DNA from: Mycobacterium innocens | Lineage (GTDB): Bacteria; Actinomycetota; Actinomycetes; Mycobacteriales; Mycobacteriaceae | Reading direction: 5' to 3' | Assembly: GCF_900566055.1 (NCBI RefSeq) | Contig: NZ_UPHQ01000160.1 | Coordinates: forward strand, 1 to 45,559 | DNA: 45,559 bases | Part shown: in pieces, positions 1 to 9,450 of the stretch | How the letters are laid out: the number at the start of each line of letters is the position of its first letter | Numbering within the stretch: the first letter of the stretch is position 1 | Position numbers and translations under genes: made by a program | Notes under the pieces: model-generated | Databases searched by the model: none | The model's input: the letters and a program-made list of their open reading frames with translations, nothing else | Told to the model about the DNA's origin: nothing

Positions 1-500
1 GGTGGTGGCGGCGGTGGCTTGGTCGTCGTTATCTCGTCCTGTATCGCCGGCGCCGACGAGGAGGTAGTTGCCGGGTTGGCCAGTCTTTGGGATCCGGTGC
101 GGGTGACGAGCAGCGACACCGAAACCACCAGGGCGATGGCGGCCAATATGGCGGCAACCCCGACCACCCATGGCCAGCGCGGAGCGCCATGTTCGTCGTC
201 GGCGTCCGATGCGTCGTCGTAGTTGTCGTAGTCGTAAAGACTGAGATCGGCCGGCAGATACGGCCCGCTGATGAATTGCTCGGACTCTGGCGCCGAGTAC
301 GCACGCGAGTATGCTTCGGTCTCCCCCGTGGGATATGCCGCGTCGAAGTGGCCACTATCATCAAGCGGTTTCAGCGCTCCGCCCTCGGCACCGGCTGCCA
401 GCTCGTCACCGGTGTCGCCCAAGGCTTCCAGTTCGGCGCTGGAATCGCCGGCGGAATCGGGTTCCTCATTTTCCCGTCCCGGCGGATTCGGCCCGCTCAT
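1..500 (-). CDS. mmpS3: MmpS3-like membrane protein, 5' part (C-terminus beyond window)
   Basis: This is the N-terminal part of a small mycobacterial membrane protein of the MmpS family; the gene runs off the left edge, so about 166 residues are visible. The ATG at 498-500 opens with [10 protein letters not shown]. An acidic, unstructured cytoplasmic region of roughly 110 residues follows, rich in D, E, S and G and containing an [10 protein letters not shown] tract. Then come the tryptophan-containing segment [12 protein letters not shown] and one hydrophobic helix (about 22 residues), followed by a Thr/Pro-rich stretch with [11 protein letters not shown]. This layout is that of MmpS3. MmpS proteins usually act with MmpL exporters, but MmpS3 has no adjacent mmpL here, so its partner is unknown. 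It lies downstream of ctaC-ctaF on the same strand, as in M. tuberculosis. Confidence 0.9.
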   Translation of the reverse strand, partial: MSGPNPPGRENEEPDSAGDSSAELEALGDTGDELAAGAEGGALKPLDDSGHFDAAYPTGETEAYSRAYSAPESEQFISGPYLPADLSLYDYDNYDDASDADDEHGAPRWPWVVGVAAILAAIALVVSVSLLVTRTGSQRLANPATTSSSAPAIQDEITTTKPPPPP

Positions 501-683
501 GTTTGCCTACCCCGTCCAAACTGCCTCACCAGAGCGCTGGGCTCCGCGGCTGCATTTGCGCGCGTGCGCTCGGTGGATTCTCACTGTGTATCGCAAACCC
601 TACCCAACCGGGCAGGGCACAGAAGTCGCGGCTAACTGGCCACCGATCAACTGATGCCCTGATTGTGACCTTTCCGGCTCTGA
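501..683. other. intergenic region upstream of mmpS3
   Basis: 183 bp between the ctaF stop and the mmpS3 start. I see no gene and no clear hairpin. A GGGGTAGG stretch about 10 nt before the mmpS3 ATG (minus strand) could serve as a weak ribosome-binding site. No confident promoter was identified. Confidence 0.4.
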
Positions 684-1103
684 TCAGTGCTTCTCGGGTC
701 CGACGTAGTACTCGAAGACCAGTCCGGCCGCCGAGGCCAGGACGAATACCGCGCCGGCAACGATGAGCCACGGCAGCCATAGCGCGACGCCCGTCGCCAC
801 CACCGAGCCGGACAACGCAACCAGGATCGGCCACCAGCTGTGCGGGCTGAAGAACCCCAATTCCCCCGCGCCGTCGCTAATTTCGGCACCCTCGTAGTCC
901 TCGGGCCGGGTATCCAGCCGACGGGCCACAAATCGGAAGAACGTGGCCACGATCAGCGCCATGCCGCCTGTCAGCGCCAGCGCGGTTGTGCCGGCCCACT
1001 CGACCCCACCGGTGGCGAACATCGAAGTCAGCACACCGTAGAGCACCGCACACAACACGAAGAACGCGGCGACGAACTCGAAAAGCCTGGCTTCGATATG
1101 CAT
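684..1103 (-). CDS. ctaF: cytochrome c oxidase subunit IV (CtaF)
   Basis: 139-residue integral membrane protein starting [10 protein letters not shown], with four hydrophobic segments at about residues 7-30, 38-58, 90-110 and 113-131. It matches the actinobacterial CtaF family, the small fourth subunit of the aa3 cytochrome c oxidase that docks with the bc1 complex in the respiratory supercomplex. The ATG at 1101-1103 lies 11 nt downstream of the ctaC stop, with a TTAGGA stretch in front, so the two genes are likely cotranscribed and translated in series. Length and start agree with the family, and the conserved [10 protein letters not shown] segment is present. The protein has no catalytic residues; its role is structural. 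Confidence 0.92.
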   Translation of the reverse strand: MHIEARLFEFVAAFFVLCAVLYGVLTSMFATGGVEWAGTTALALTGGMALIVATFFRFVARRLDTRPEDYEGAEISDGAGELGFFSPHSWWPILVALSGSVVATGVALWLPWLIVAGAVFVLASAAGLVFEYYVGPEKH

Positions 1104-1114
1104 TCTGCAGTGTC

Positions 1115-2224
1115 CTAACCTTGGCTCGGGGCCAATTGACCGCGGCGGGCGTCGAACGGATGGGTTGTCACGGCGAGGGGCGGCTGGTTGATCGCCTGCA
1201 GGGCTTCGGCGTTGGTCTTGCCGTCGATACGTTGCTGTAAGTAGGCCTTGAAGTCGTTGGGGGCCACCACGCGAACTTCGAAGTTCATCATGGCGTGGTA
1301 GGTGCCGCACATTTCCGCGCAATGGCCGACGAACGCTCCGGTTTTGGTGATCTGCTCGATCTGGAAAATGTTGACCGAATTATTCGCCGCCGGATTGGGC
1401 ATCACGTCACGCTTGAATAAAAACTCGGGCACCCAGAAGGAATGGACCACGTCGGCCGAGTTCAGCTGGAATTCGATGCGCTTGCCGGCCGGCAAGACCA
1501 GGACTGGAATTTCGATCGTGGTGCCCAGCGTCTCGATCTTGTCGAAGTTGAGATAGCTGCGGTCCTCGGTGTTACGCCCGGCAACCGGCCCGACGAGCTC
1601 TTCACCGTGGGCGTCCTTGCCTTCCGGCTTGGATTCAACGGCGTGCTTGCGGGCCTCGTCGGCGCCATCGTAGGTCAAGGTGTGGTCATGGAAGTCGACC
1701 CGCTGGTAGCCGAACTTCCAGTTCCATTGGAAAGCCGTGACGTCGATCACGACCTCCGGGTCTTTGGTGGTGTGCAGCATCTTCTCCTGCACGACGACGG
1801 TGAAGTAGAACAGCACCGAAATGATGAGGAACGGCGTGACGGTCAGCACCAGCTCAAGGGGCATGTTGTAGCCGAACTGTCGAGGAAAGTCGGCGTCGCT
1901 TCGCTTCTTTCGGTGAAAGACTGCCGTCCAGAAGATCAGACCCCACACGATGACCCCGACCACCAAGGAGGCGATCACCGCACCGACCCACAACTCCCGG
2001 TTGACGTGGGCTTCCGGGGTGACGCCCTCGGGCCAGCCGAGACCCAGCGCTTCCGACCAGCTGCAACCGCTCAGGGTGATCGCCAGCGCGCCGAGGGCCC
2101 CCGTCAGTGCCGCCAGCCGCAGACGTGGGGTGAGCCCGCGCGCTCCGCGCCGCCGACCGCGGGAACGGATCTCAGAATTGCCCTGCGACAAGCAATGCGA
2201 ACGACCTGGCTCGCGAAGTGTCAC
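1115..2224 (-). CDS. ctaC: cytochrome c oxidase subunit II (CtaC)
   Basis: 369 residues. It carries the CuA electron-entry site of aa3 oxidase and passes electrons from the bcc complex to subunit I. The N-terminus has a basic stretch, a hydrophobic segment and a lipobox-like LSGC, so it is probably a processed lipoprotein. Two transmembrane helices follow (about 70-95 and 115-140). The C-terminal cupredoxin domain contains the aromatic patch FQWNWKFGY and the CuA ligand motif [12 protein letters not shown] (Cys, Glu, Cys, His, Met). The GTG start is chosen because AGGAGG lies 6 nt upstream on the minus strand; an ATG seven codons further upstream would place that ribosome-binding site inside the gene. 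A TAGTAT -10-like hexamer lies about 80 nt upstream, overlapping a short palindrome. Confidence 0.95.
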   Translation of the reverse strand: MTLREPGRSHCLSQGNSEIRSRGRRRGARGLTPRLRLAALTGALGALAITLSGCSWSEALGLGWPEGVTPEAHVNRELWVGAVIASLVVGVIVWGLIFWTAVFHRKKRSDADFPRQFGYNMPLELVLTVTPFLIISVLFYFTVVVQEKMLHTTKDPEVVIDVTAFQWNWKFGYQRVDFHDHTLTYDGADEARKHAVESKPEGKDAHGEELVGPVAGRNTEDRSYLNFDKIETLGTTIEIPVLVLPAGKRIEFQLNSADVVHSFWVPEFLFKRDVMPNPAANNSVNIFQIEQITKTGAFVGHCAEMCGTYHAMMNFEVRVVAPNDFKAYLQQRIDGKTNAEALQAINQPPLAVTTHPFDARRGQLAPSQG

Positions 2225-2573
2225 GTTGCGCCTCCTGTAGCACAAGCTGGGCCGACTCGGGCTAGGCGCCGCTTCCGGCGGGAATCGTCGGCTAACTCGG
2301 ATTCGAATACTACGCAGCGTAGACCACGCCGCCCGCGCAGGCGACGATGCGTGCCAAAACGACCGACGGTGCCGCTACCCTGGCCCGCGGTGGGGCACCG
2401 CCGGATTGCGTGAGACGGTGCGCGAGCCCGCCCGCGGTGGCGACCAGCCGGCGCGATACGGCACCTTTGGGAACGCCACATCGTGAACCGACGAGCGCGA
2501 GATCCGGTCTCGATCACCATTACCCGCCGGCCGCGCCCGGACAGCAGCGCCTCGTGCGGCATACTGGGGCGCC
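2225..2573. other. divergent intergenic region ctaC / asnB
   Basis: 349 bp without a convincing gene; the ORFs crossing it look like out-of-frame high-GC reading. On the minus strand it holds the ctaC Shine-Dalgarno (AGGAGG) and a TAGTAT hexamer at 2307-2312. The palindrome CTACGC-A-GCGTAG sits at 2310-2322. On the plus strand there is a CATACT hexamer just before asnB. Confidence 0.5.
2560..2565 (+). promoter_or_regulatory. -10 element for leaderless asnB mRNA
   Basis: CATACT fits the mycobacterial -10 pattern (A at position 2, T at 6). It lies 8 nt before the GTG start of asnB, and no Shine-Dalgarno is present. Transcription would therefore begin at or next to the GTG. Confidence 0.5.
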
Positions 2574-4550
2574 GTGTGCGGACTGCTGGCCTTCGTCGCG
2601 GCTCCGGCCGGCGCTGCCGAGACCCAGGGGTCCGACGCTGCTGCCCGCAGCGCCACGGAGGCCGACAGCGCGATCGCCCGCGCGTCGCACCTGATGCGCC
2701 ACCGTGGCCCCGACGAGCCGGGCACCTGGGTTGACCCGGACGCCGACGGATCGGTGATCTTCGGGTTCAACCGGCTGTCCATTATCGACATCGCCCATTC
2801 CCATCAGCCGCTGCGGTGGGGGCCGCCGGAGGCGCCGGAGCGGTACGTGCTGGTCTTCAACGGCGAGATCTACAACTACCTGGAGCTGCGCGACGAACTC
2901 CGCACCCGGCACGACGCTGTGTTCGCGACCGACGGCGACGGCGAGACGATCGTCGCCGGCTACCACCACTGGGGCACCGGCGTGCTCAAGCGGCTACGCG
3001 GCATGTTCGCCTTCGCGCTGTGGGACACCGTCACCCGTGAATTGTTCTGCGCCCGCGACCCGTTCGGCATCAAGCCGCTGTTCCTGGCGACCGGCGCCGG
3101 CGGCACCGCGGTAGCCAGCGAGAAGAAATGCCTGCTCGACCTCGTCGACTTGCTGGGATTCGACACCCGAATCGACCCCCGGGCGCTGCAGCACTACATC
3201 GTGCTGCAGTACGTGCCGGAGCCCGAGACACTGCACCGCGGGGTCCGCCGGCTCGAATCAGGGTGTTACGCCTGGATTCGGCCCGGGCGAGAGCCGGAGA
3301 TCACCCGTTACTTCATGCCGCGTTTTGCCGCCACCCCGATCACGCCCGACACCGAGCAGGCGCGCTACGACGAGATCACCGCGGTGCTGGAGGACTCGGT
3401 GGCCAAGCACATGCGGGCCGACGTGACCGTCGGCTCGTTTCTGTCCGGGGGCATCGACTCCACAGCCATCGCCGCCCTGGCCATCCGGCACAATCCGCGG
3501 CTGATCACCTTCACCACCGGTTTCGAACGAGAGGGATTCTCCGAGCTCGACGTCGCGGTGGCCTCGGCCGAGGCGATCGGCGCGCGCCACGTCGCCAAGG
3601 TGGTCAGCGCCGAGGAGTTTGTGGCCGCCCTGCCCGAAATCGTCTGGTATCTCGACGAACCGGTAGCCGATCCGGCGCTGGTGCCGCTGTTCTTCGTCGC
3701 CCGGGAGGCCCGTAAGTACGTCAAAGTCGTGTTGTCTGGGGAAGGCGCCGACGAACTGTTCGGCGGCTACACGATCTACCGCGAACCGCTGTCGCTGAAA
3801 CCATTCGACTACCTGCCGCGGCGGCTGCGACGGTCGATGGGGAAAGCCTCCAAGCCGCTGCCGGAGGGCATGCGCGGTAAGAGCCTGCTGCACCGCGGCT
3901 CGCTGACACTCGAGGAGCGCTACTACGGCAATGCCCGCAGCTTTTCCGACGCGCAGCTGCGCGACGTGCTGCCCGGCTTCTGCGAGGACTGGACCCATAC
4001 CGACGTCACGGCGCCGGTGTACGCGCAGTCGGCCGGTTGGGATCCGGTGGCCCGGATGCAGCACATCGACCTGTTCACCTGGCTGCGCGGCGACATCCTG
4101 GTCAAGGCCGACAAGATGACGATGGCCAATTCGCTCGAGCTGCGGGTGCCGTTCCTGGACCCCGAGGTGTTCGCGGTGGCCTCGCGGCTACCGCTGCAGG
4201 CCAAGATCACCCGCACCACCACCAAATACGCGCTGCGGCGCGCGCTGGAGCCCATTGTTCCGGCGCACGTGCTGCACCGGCCCAAGCTGGGCTTCCCGGT
4301 GCCGATCCGGCACTGGTTACGCGCCGGCGAGCTGCTGGAGTGGGCATATCAGATGGTGTCCTCGTCGGGGGCCGGACATCTCATCGACCTGGGCGCCGTC
4401 AGCCGGATGCTCGATGAGCACCGGACCGGCGCCAGCGATCACAGCCGCCGGCTGTGGACCGTGCTGATCTTCATGCTGTGGCATGCGATCTTTGTCGAGC
4501 ACAGCGTGGTGCCGCAGATCGGAGAGCCGCAGTATCCGGTCCAGTTATGA
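2574..4550 (+). CDS. asnB: asparagine synthetase (glutamine-hydrolysing)
   Basis: 658 residues. It converts aspartate, ATP and glutamine to asparagine, AMP, PPi and glutamate in the cytosol. The GTG start puts Cys at residue 2, the obligatory nucleophile of class II glutamine amidotransferases (MCGLLAF), which fixes the start. The N-terminal glutaminase domain (about 1-230) contains RHRGPDEPG and FNGEIYNY. The synthetase domain has the ATP pyrophosphatase loop SGGIDS at 291-296. GEGADELFGGY and the C-terminal KADKMTMANSLELRVPFLD are also intact. In mycobacteria AsnB is linked to amidation of meso-diaminopimelate in peptidoglycan, so the acceptor could be the cell wall precursor; sequence alone does not decide. 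It is a single gene, followed by a hairpin and the convergent adoK. Confidence 0.95.
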   Translation: MCGLLAFVAAPAGAAETQGSDAAARSATEADSAIARASHLMRHRGPDEPGTWVDPDADGSVIFGFNRLSIIDIAHSHQPLRWGPPEAPERYVLVFNGEIYNYLELRDELRTRHDAVFATDGDGETIVAGYHHWGTGVLKRLRGMFAFALWDTVTRELFCARDPFGIKPLFLATGAGGTAVASEKKCLLDLVDLLGFDTRIDPRALQHYIVLQYVPEPETLHRGVRRLESGCYAWIRPGREPEITRYFMPRFAATPITPDTEQARYDEITAVLEDSVAKHMRADVTVGSFLSGGIDSTAIAALAIRHNPRLITFTTGFEREGFSELDVAVASAEAIGARHVAKVVSAEEFVAALPEIVWYLDEPVADPALVPLFFVAREARKYVKVVLSGEGADELFGGYTIYREPLSLKPFDYLPRRLRRSMGKASKPLPEGMRGKSLLHRGSLTLEERYYGNARSFSDAQLRDVLPGFCEDWTHTDVTAPVYAQSAGWDPVARMQHIDLFTWLRGDILVKADKMTMANSLELRVPFLDPEVFAVASRLPLQAKITRTTTKYALRRALEPIVPAHVLHRPKLGFPVPIRHWLRAGELLEWAYQMVSSSGAGHLIDLGAVSRMLDEHRTGASDHSRRLWTVLIFMLWHAIFVEHSVVPQIGEPQYPVQL

Positions 4551-4555
4551 CGGCC

Positions 4556-4609
4556 AGCAGACGCAGAGTCGCACGCGGAAGACCTTCCGTGTGCGACTCT
4601 GCGTCTGCT
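4556..4609. terminator. long palindromic hairpin between asnB and adoK
   Basis: An inverted repeat of 26-nt arms (4556-4581 and 4584-4609) with one mismatch, separated by only 2 nt. It lies 5 bp after the asnB stop and 7 bp before the adoK stop, so it can act as a bidirectional terminator. There is no U tract, as is usual in mycobacteria. Its length and near-perfect symmetry are greater than a terminator needs, so a dispersed palindromic repeat is an alternative. Confidence 0.8.
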
Positions 4610-4616
4610 CGCGGGG

Positions 4617-5621
<1,005 letters not shown>

Positions 5622-5783
5622 CTAGCCTCTCACAATTATCGGCGCCGCGGCCCGCCCCGTCGCGTCGACAGCCGACGGCAGGTGTTGCGCTAGCCTGCCC
5701 TAGGGAACTCACCTCATTGCCGGAATCCGCTGCCGGGCGACAAGCCCACATGTCGTTCCGTCAACCACCGTAGGAGAACCACG

Positions 5784-6452
5784 ATGGCCGGTCAGCACCC
5801 GCCGAACCCTGCCGTCGGCACCGAAGGAGCCCGAGAGGTCCGACCGTACCCGCCGACCGGGCCCGATGAGCCTCTTGAATACCCTCATGAAGCCGCCGAC
5901 CGACAACCCGCCTTTCCCCCCGCCCCGGCGGCGGGCTATCCCGGCATGCCGGGCTCCTATCCGAGGCGACGGCCGAAGCGGCTGCTGATCGGCACCCTGC
6001 TGGCCCTCGCCTTGGTCGGTGCGTTGACTGCGGCAATCGTGTACGGGGTTCGCACCAACGGGGCCAACACCGGCGGCACCTTCACGGAAGCATCGGCCAA
6101 AACGGCGATTCAGGGCTACCTCAACGCACTCCAGCATCGCGATGTCGACGTCATCGTGCGCAACGCGCTGTGCGGGATCTACGACGGGGTGAAGGACCGG
6201 CGGTCGGATCAGGCCCTGGCCAAGTTGAGCAGCGACGCCTTCCGTAAGCAGTTCTCCCAGGCCGATGTCACGTCGATCGACAAAGTCGTGTACTGGTCGC
6301 AATACCAGGCCCAGGTGCTGTTCACCATGCAGGTGACGCCTGCCACCGGCGGCCCGCCGAAGGGGCAGGTCCAGGGCATCGCGCAGCTACTCTTCCAGCG
6401 CGGGCAGATACTGGTCTGCTCCTACGTGCTGCGCACGGCCGGGCAATATTGA
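5784..6452 (+). CDS. conserved membrane-anchored protein (Rv2203-like)
   Basis: 222 residues, function unknown. The N-terminal third (1-60) is a Pro/Glu/Tyr-rich cytoplasmic tail ending in basic YPRRRPKRL. A single transmembrane helix follows (about 66-88). The extracytoplasmic domain of about 130 residues starts TFTEASAKTAIQGYLNALQHRD, which resembles the NTF2-like lipoprotein/Mce-associated fold (DUF4878 type) found in many mycobacterial single-pass proteins. It has two cysteines (ALCGIYDG and LVCSYVL) that could form a disulfide. The ATG at 5784 has AGGAG 7 nt upstream. The gene ends at a strong hairpin and faces the Fe-S carrier gene. A role in the envelope is an inference from topology only. 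Confidence 0.8.
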   Translation: MAGQHPPNPAVGTEGAREVRPYPPTGPDEPLEYPHEAADRQPAFPPAPAAGYPGMPGSYPRRRPKRLLIGTLLALALVGALTAAIVYGVRTNGANTGGTFTEASAKTAIQGYLNALQHRDVDVIVRNALCGIYDGVKDRRSDQALAKLSSDAFRKQFSQADVTSIDKVVYWSQYQAQVLFTMQVTPATGGPPKGQVQGIAQLLFQRGQILVCSYVLRTAGQY

Positions 6453-6479
6453 CCGGGCCGGGATGATCCCGGCCCGGTA
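6453..6479. terminator. bidirectional hairpin terminator
   Basis: A GC-rich inverted repeat with arms 6453-6465 and 6467-6479. It starts directly after the stop of the membrane protein gene and lies 18 bp before the stop of the convergent Fe-S carrier gene. There is no T tract. Confidence 0.8.
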
Positions 6480-6497
6480 GACCTAACTTCGGTCGGG

Positions 6498-6854
6498 TCA
6501 GTTGAAAGAATCCCCACACGCGCAGGACCCCGTCGCGTTGGGGTTGTCGATGGTGAAGCCCTGCTTCTCGATGGTGTCCACGAAATCGATCGACGCGCCT
6601 TCCACATACGGCGCGCTCATCCGGTCGACCGTCAACGTCACGCCGCCGAACTCCGCCGTCAGGTCGCCGTCCAGCGTCCGGTCGTCGAAGAACAGGTTGT
6701 AGCGCAGGCCGGCGCACCCTCCCGGCTGCACCGCAATCCGCAGCGACAGGTCGTCACGCCCCTCCTGATCGAGCAGGGACTTCGCCTTGGCGGCAGCGAC
6801 CTCGGTCAGGATCACGCCATGGGTCTTGGCGGTCGGCTCGTTCTGCACCGTCAT
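6498..6854 (-). CDS. A-type iron-sulfur carrier protein (HesB/IscA/ErpA family)
   Basis: 118 residues, the normal length for the family. A-type carriers hold [2Fe-2S] or [4Fe-4S] clusters and pass them to apo-proteins. The three ligand cysteines are present: one in QPGGCAGLRYN and two in the C-terminal GSCACGDSFN. The start MTVQNEPTAK is preceded by AGGAG with a 5-nt gap; a longer in-frame ORF of 7 extra residues lacks this site and is rejected. It corresponds to Rv2204c. In this window the radical-SAM enzyme LipA is one obvious Fe-S client, though no direct link can be shown. Confidence 0.92.
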   Translation of the reverse strand: MTVQNEPTAKTHGVILTEVAAAKAKSLLDQEGRDDLSLRIAVQPGGCAGLRYNLFFDDRTLDGDLTAEFGGVTLTVDRMSAPYVEGASIDFVDTIEKQGFTIDNPNATGSCACGDSFN

Positions 6855-6936
6855 TGCTTCTCCTACATGCCTCATCGTTAGGTGGGCTCTCCGGCTGTCG
6901 TGTCAGCCCGGCCCCGTGTCGGGAAACCCACTGCTA

Positions 6937-8013
6937 CTAACGGTACCTCGCAGGCCGGGGATTCCCGAGTCGCGCGGCGACTTCCGACGCCAAACCCATC
7001 AGCTGATTGGCCGCATCAGCCAGTGCCAACCGCACCGAACCCGCATAGTCGGCGATGGACAAGGCCGACATGATGCCCGACGATCGGATCGTCGATTTAT
7101 CCAGGACCACTTGCCCGGCCAGCACTATCACCGGAATGCCCAGCGGGCGGGCCGCGGCCGCGATCTCGCCGACGACCTTGCCGTGCAGCGACTGCTCGTC
7201 GAACTTGCCCTCACCCGTGATGATCAGCTGTGCTTCGGCGAGGTCGTCGGCCAAGTGGGTGTGTTCGGCGATGATCGCGGCACCGGACTCGCATCGGCCA
7301 CCGAGCGCGAGCAGACCCGCGCCGATGCCGCCGGCGGCACCCGCACCGGGCTCGGCGCTCACTGCCCGACCGGCGGCCGCGTCCAGTTCCACCGCCCATG
7401 CCTCGAGACGGGCCTCCAGTGCGGCGACGGTGGCCGCGTCCGCGCCCTTCTGCGGCGCGAACACCCTGGCCGCGCCCCATGGTCCCACCAGCGGGTATTC
7501 CACGTCGGAGGCGGCGATCAGCTCGACTCCGGCGAGCCGTCGGCGGGCGGCGTCCAGGCCGCCGAGTTCGGTGATCATGCCGTACCCGCCGTCCGTGCAC
7601 GCGCTGCCGCCCAGCCCGACCACGATGCGCCGCGCCCCGGCCGCGAGTGCCGCCGCGATGAGCTGGCCCACTCCCCTGCTGTGTGCGGTCAACGCGGTCT
7701 CGGTCGTTGGCGGACCACTGAGCAGGGACAGGCCGCAGGCCTGCGCACACTCTAGGTAGGCGGTTGCCGAGGCCTGATCGAACATCCATGCGGCGTCCAC
7801 GTCGGTGTCCAGCGGCCCCGACACCCGCAGCAGCCGGGACTCCCCGAAGCGGCTTTGCAGCACCTCGATAAAACCGGGCCCGCCGTCGGACTGCGGAGCC
7901 ACGATGAAGGTGTCGTTCGGCCGGGAGCGGGTCCAGCCGGTGGCGATCACCGCGGCGGCATCCACCGCGGACAGGCTGTCGCCGTAGCAGTCCGGGGCCA
8001 CCAGTACCCGCAT
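6937..8013 (-). CDS. glycerate kinase family protein (GlxK/GarK type)
   Basis: 358 residues from [16 protein letters not shown], the conserved N-terminus of the type II glycerate kinase family (phosphorylation of D-glycerate). The family motifs [37 protein letters not shown] and [17 protein letters not shown] are present in order. It corresponds to Rv2205c. The reading frame is open for hundreds of codons upstream, but that part is a shadow. An in-frame ATG at 8080-8082 would add 23 residues and has a well-placed TACTCT hexamer 8 nt before it, so the true protein may be 381 residues. No glyoxylate or glycerate pathway genes adjoin it, so the substrate is assigned by family only. Confidence 0.85.
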   Translation of the reverse strand: MRVLVAPDCYGDSLSAVDAAAVIATGWTRSRPNDTFIVAPQSDGGPGFIEVLQSRFGESRLLRVSGPLDTDVDAAWMFDQASATAYLECAQACGLSLLSGPPTTETALTAHSRGVGQLIAAALAAGARRIVVGLGGSACTDGGYGMITELGGLDAARRRLAGVELIAASDVEYPLVGPWGAARVFAPQKGADAATVAALEARLEAWAVELDAAAGRAVSAEPGAGAAGGIGAGLLALGGRCESGAAIIAEHTHLADDLAEAQLIITGEGKFDEQSLHGKVVGEIAAAARPLGIPVIVLAGQVVLDKSTIRSSGIMSALSIADYAGSVRLALADAANQLMGLASEVAARLGNPRPARYR

Positions 8014-8090
8014 CGCGGGCAGCTGGATCCGGCCGGGCCCGAGGGCATCGGCAGCAGCATCCGAAGCAGACGAGCCGTCCATTACAAGCA

Positions 8091-8096
8091 AGAGTA
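8091..8096 (-). promoter_or_regulatory. -10 element upstream of the glycerate kinase gene
   Basis: TACTCT on the minus strand, 8 nt before an in-frame ATG (8080-8082). This is the geometry of a leaderless mRNA and favours an N-terminal extension of 23 residues over the conventional start at 8013. Confidence 0.45.
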
Positions 8097-8162
8097 GGAC
8101 TAACACGGATGCTGGCGCTGGGTAACAGCAGCACAATTCCCCGGCGCCGGCCGCCCGCACAG

Positions 8163-8168
8163 TAACCT
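8163..8168 (+). promoter_or_regulatory. -10 element for leaderless DUF3043 gene
   Basis: TAACCT, then 7 nt, then the GTG start at 8176. No Shine-Dalgarno is visible. Confidence 0.55.
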
Positions 8169-8175
8169 GTCGACT

Positions 8176-8880
8176 GTGAAGCTGCTGGGCCGCAAGAAGG
8201 GCCACGAAGAAGGTGCCGAGGTTTCGGCGAAGGCTGAGGACGGCCAGGGGGCGCAGACCCGTTCCCTGGCCGAGCCCGCAACTTCTCGCGGGTCGCGAGC
8301 AACCGGACCCAAGGGCCGGCCGACGCCCAAGCGCAGCGAGGCAAGGCGCAGCGCAAAGAAAGGCCCCGTCGTCCCGGCGCCGATGACGGCCGCCGAGGCG
8401 CGGGCCCGGCGCAAGTCGCTGTCCGGCCCGAAACTGAGCCGCGCCGAACGCCGGGCCGAACGCACTGCCCGCCGGGCCCGAATGAGCGAACGCCGCGACC
8501 GGATGATGGCCGGCGAGGAGGCCTATCTGCTCCCGCGCGACCAGGGCCCGATACGCCGTTATGTCCGCGATGTGGTCGATGCCCGGCGCTTTAGTCTGCT
8601 GGGCCTGTTCATGCCGTCGGCGCTGGCTTTGCTGTTCGTGATGTTCGCCGTCCCGCAGCTGCAGCTCTACATGTCGCCCGCGATGCTGGTGCTGATGGCC
8701 CTGATGACCCTCGACGGAATCATGTTGGGTCGCAAGGTGAGCAGGCGGGTCGACGCGAAGTTCCCGAACAACACCGAAAGCCGTTGGAAACTCGGCCTTT
8801 ACGCTGCCGGCCGGGCGTCGCAGATGCGCCGGATGCGGGCACCGCGCCCCCAGGTGGAGCGCGGAGCCAGTATCGGTTAG
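8176..8880 (+). CDS. DUF3043 membrane protein (Rv2206-like)
   Basis: 234 residues, function unknown. The N-terminal half (1-120) is very basic and low in complexity (many K/R/A/S/E). It includes [25 protein letters not shown], which could bind nucleic acid or acidic lipid. A conserved segment [25 protein letters not shown] follows, then two transmembrane helices (about 140-160 and 165-185) and a basic tail. This is the DUF3043 architecture of actinobacteria. The GTG start follows a -10 element by 7 nt, so the mRNA is probably leaderless. cobU begins 24 nt after the stop on the same strand, so the cob genes may be read from this promoter. Confidence 0.82.
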   Translation: MKLLGRKKGHEEGAEVSAKAEDGQGAQTRSLAEPATSRGSRATGPKGRPTPKRSEARRSAKKGPVVPAPMTAAEARARRKSLSGPKLSRAERRAERTARRARMSERRDRMMAGEEAYLLPRDQGPIRRYVRDVVDARRFSLLGLFMPSALALLFVMFAVPQLQLYMSPAMLVLMALMTLDGIMLGRKVSRRVDAKFPNNTESRWKLGLYAAGRASQMRRMRAPRPQVERGASIG

Positions 8881-8904
8881 CGCCGGAACGCTGGCTGACC
8901 ACGC

Positions 8905-9450
8905 ATGCGCACACTGGTTCTCGGCGGGATCAGGTCGGGCAAATCCCGCTGGGCGGAGCACACCATCGCGGATTCACTGACACCCGGCCACCCGGTCCGC
9001 TACCTGGCGCCCGCGCCGGTCACCGAGTCCGACCCAGCCTGGGCGCAGGACTGGGCGCAACGGGTCGCCAAGCATCGCGAACGCCGGACTGGCCACTGGT
9101 CGACCGTCGAAACTGACGACACCATCACCCAGTTGCGGCGGTCACCGGACGCTGCGACACTCGTCGACGACCTCGGCGCCTGGCTGACCGGCACCCTGGA
9201 CCGTCATCGGGCCTGGGACAACGGATCCGTGGCCGCTCCCGTCCAAGGCCTGCTCGACGCGGTCAGCGCCTTCGAGTCGACGCTGGTGCTCGTCAGCCCC
9301 GAAGTCGGGCTGAGCGTCGTGCCGGCAACCGCATCCGCGCGCCGCTTCGCCGACGAGCTGGGCAGCCTCAACCAGCGAATGGCAGCGGTCTGCGATCAGG
9401 TGCTGGTGGTGGCCGGGCAGGCCGTCCCGATCAAGCCGTCACGCACATGA
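8905..9450 (+). CDS. cobU: adenosylcobinamide kinase / adenosylcobinamide-phosphate guanylyltransferase
   Basis: 181 residues. The bifunctional enzyme phosphorylates adenosylcobinamide and transfers GMP to it, giving adenosylcobinamide-GDP for the lower-loop assembly of vitamin B12. The P-loop GGIRSGKS is at residues 7-14. [13 protein letters not shown] contains the histidine that becomes guanylylated in the family (the first His of this motif). DDLGAWLTG and the C-terminal [27 protein letters not shown] are family hallmarks. The ATG at 8905 is the only start in frame with the P-loop. The stop overlaps the cobT start by 4 nt (ATGA), showing translational coupling. Confidence 0.93.
   Translation: MRTLVLGGIRSGKSRWAEHTIADSLTPGHPVRYLAPAPVTESDPAWAQDWAQRVAKHRERRTGHWSTVETDDTITQLRRSPDAATLVDDLGAWLTGTLDRHRAWDNGSVAAPVQGLLDAVSAFESTLVLVSPEVGLSVVPATASARRFADELGSLNQRMAAVCDQVLVVAGQAVPIKPSRT

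Noticed and set aside
8880..8905. Cobalamin riboswitch before cobU
   Set aside because: The gap is only 24 bp, and no B12-box-like sequence was recognised upstream of the DUF3043 gene either.
8014..8961. Long N-terminal extension of the glycerate kinase frame (to 674 codons)
   Set aside because: Most of it overlaps the DUF3043 gene on the other strand. At most the 23-codon extension is supported.
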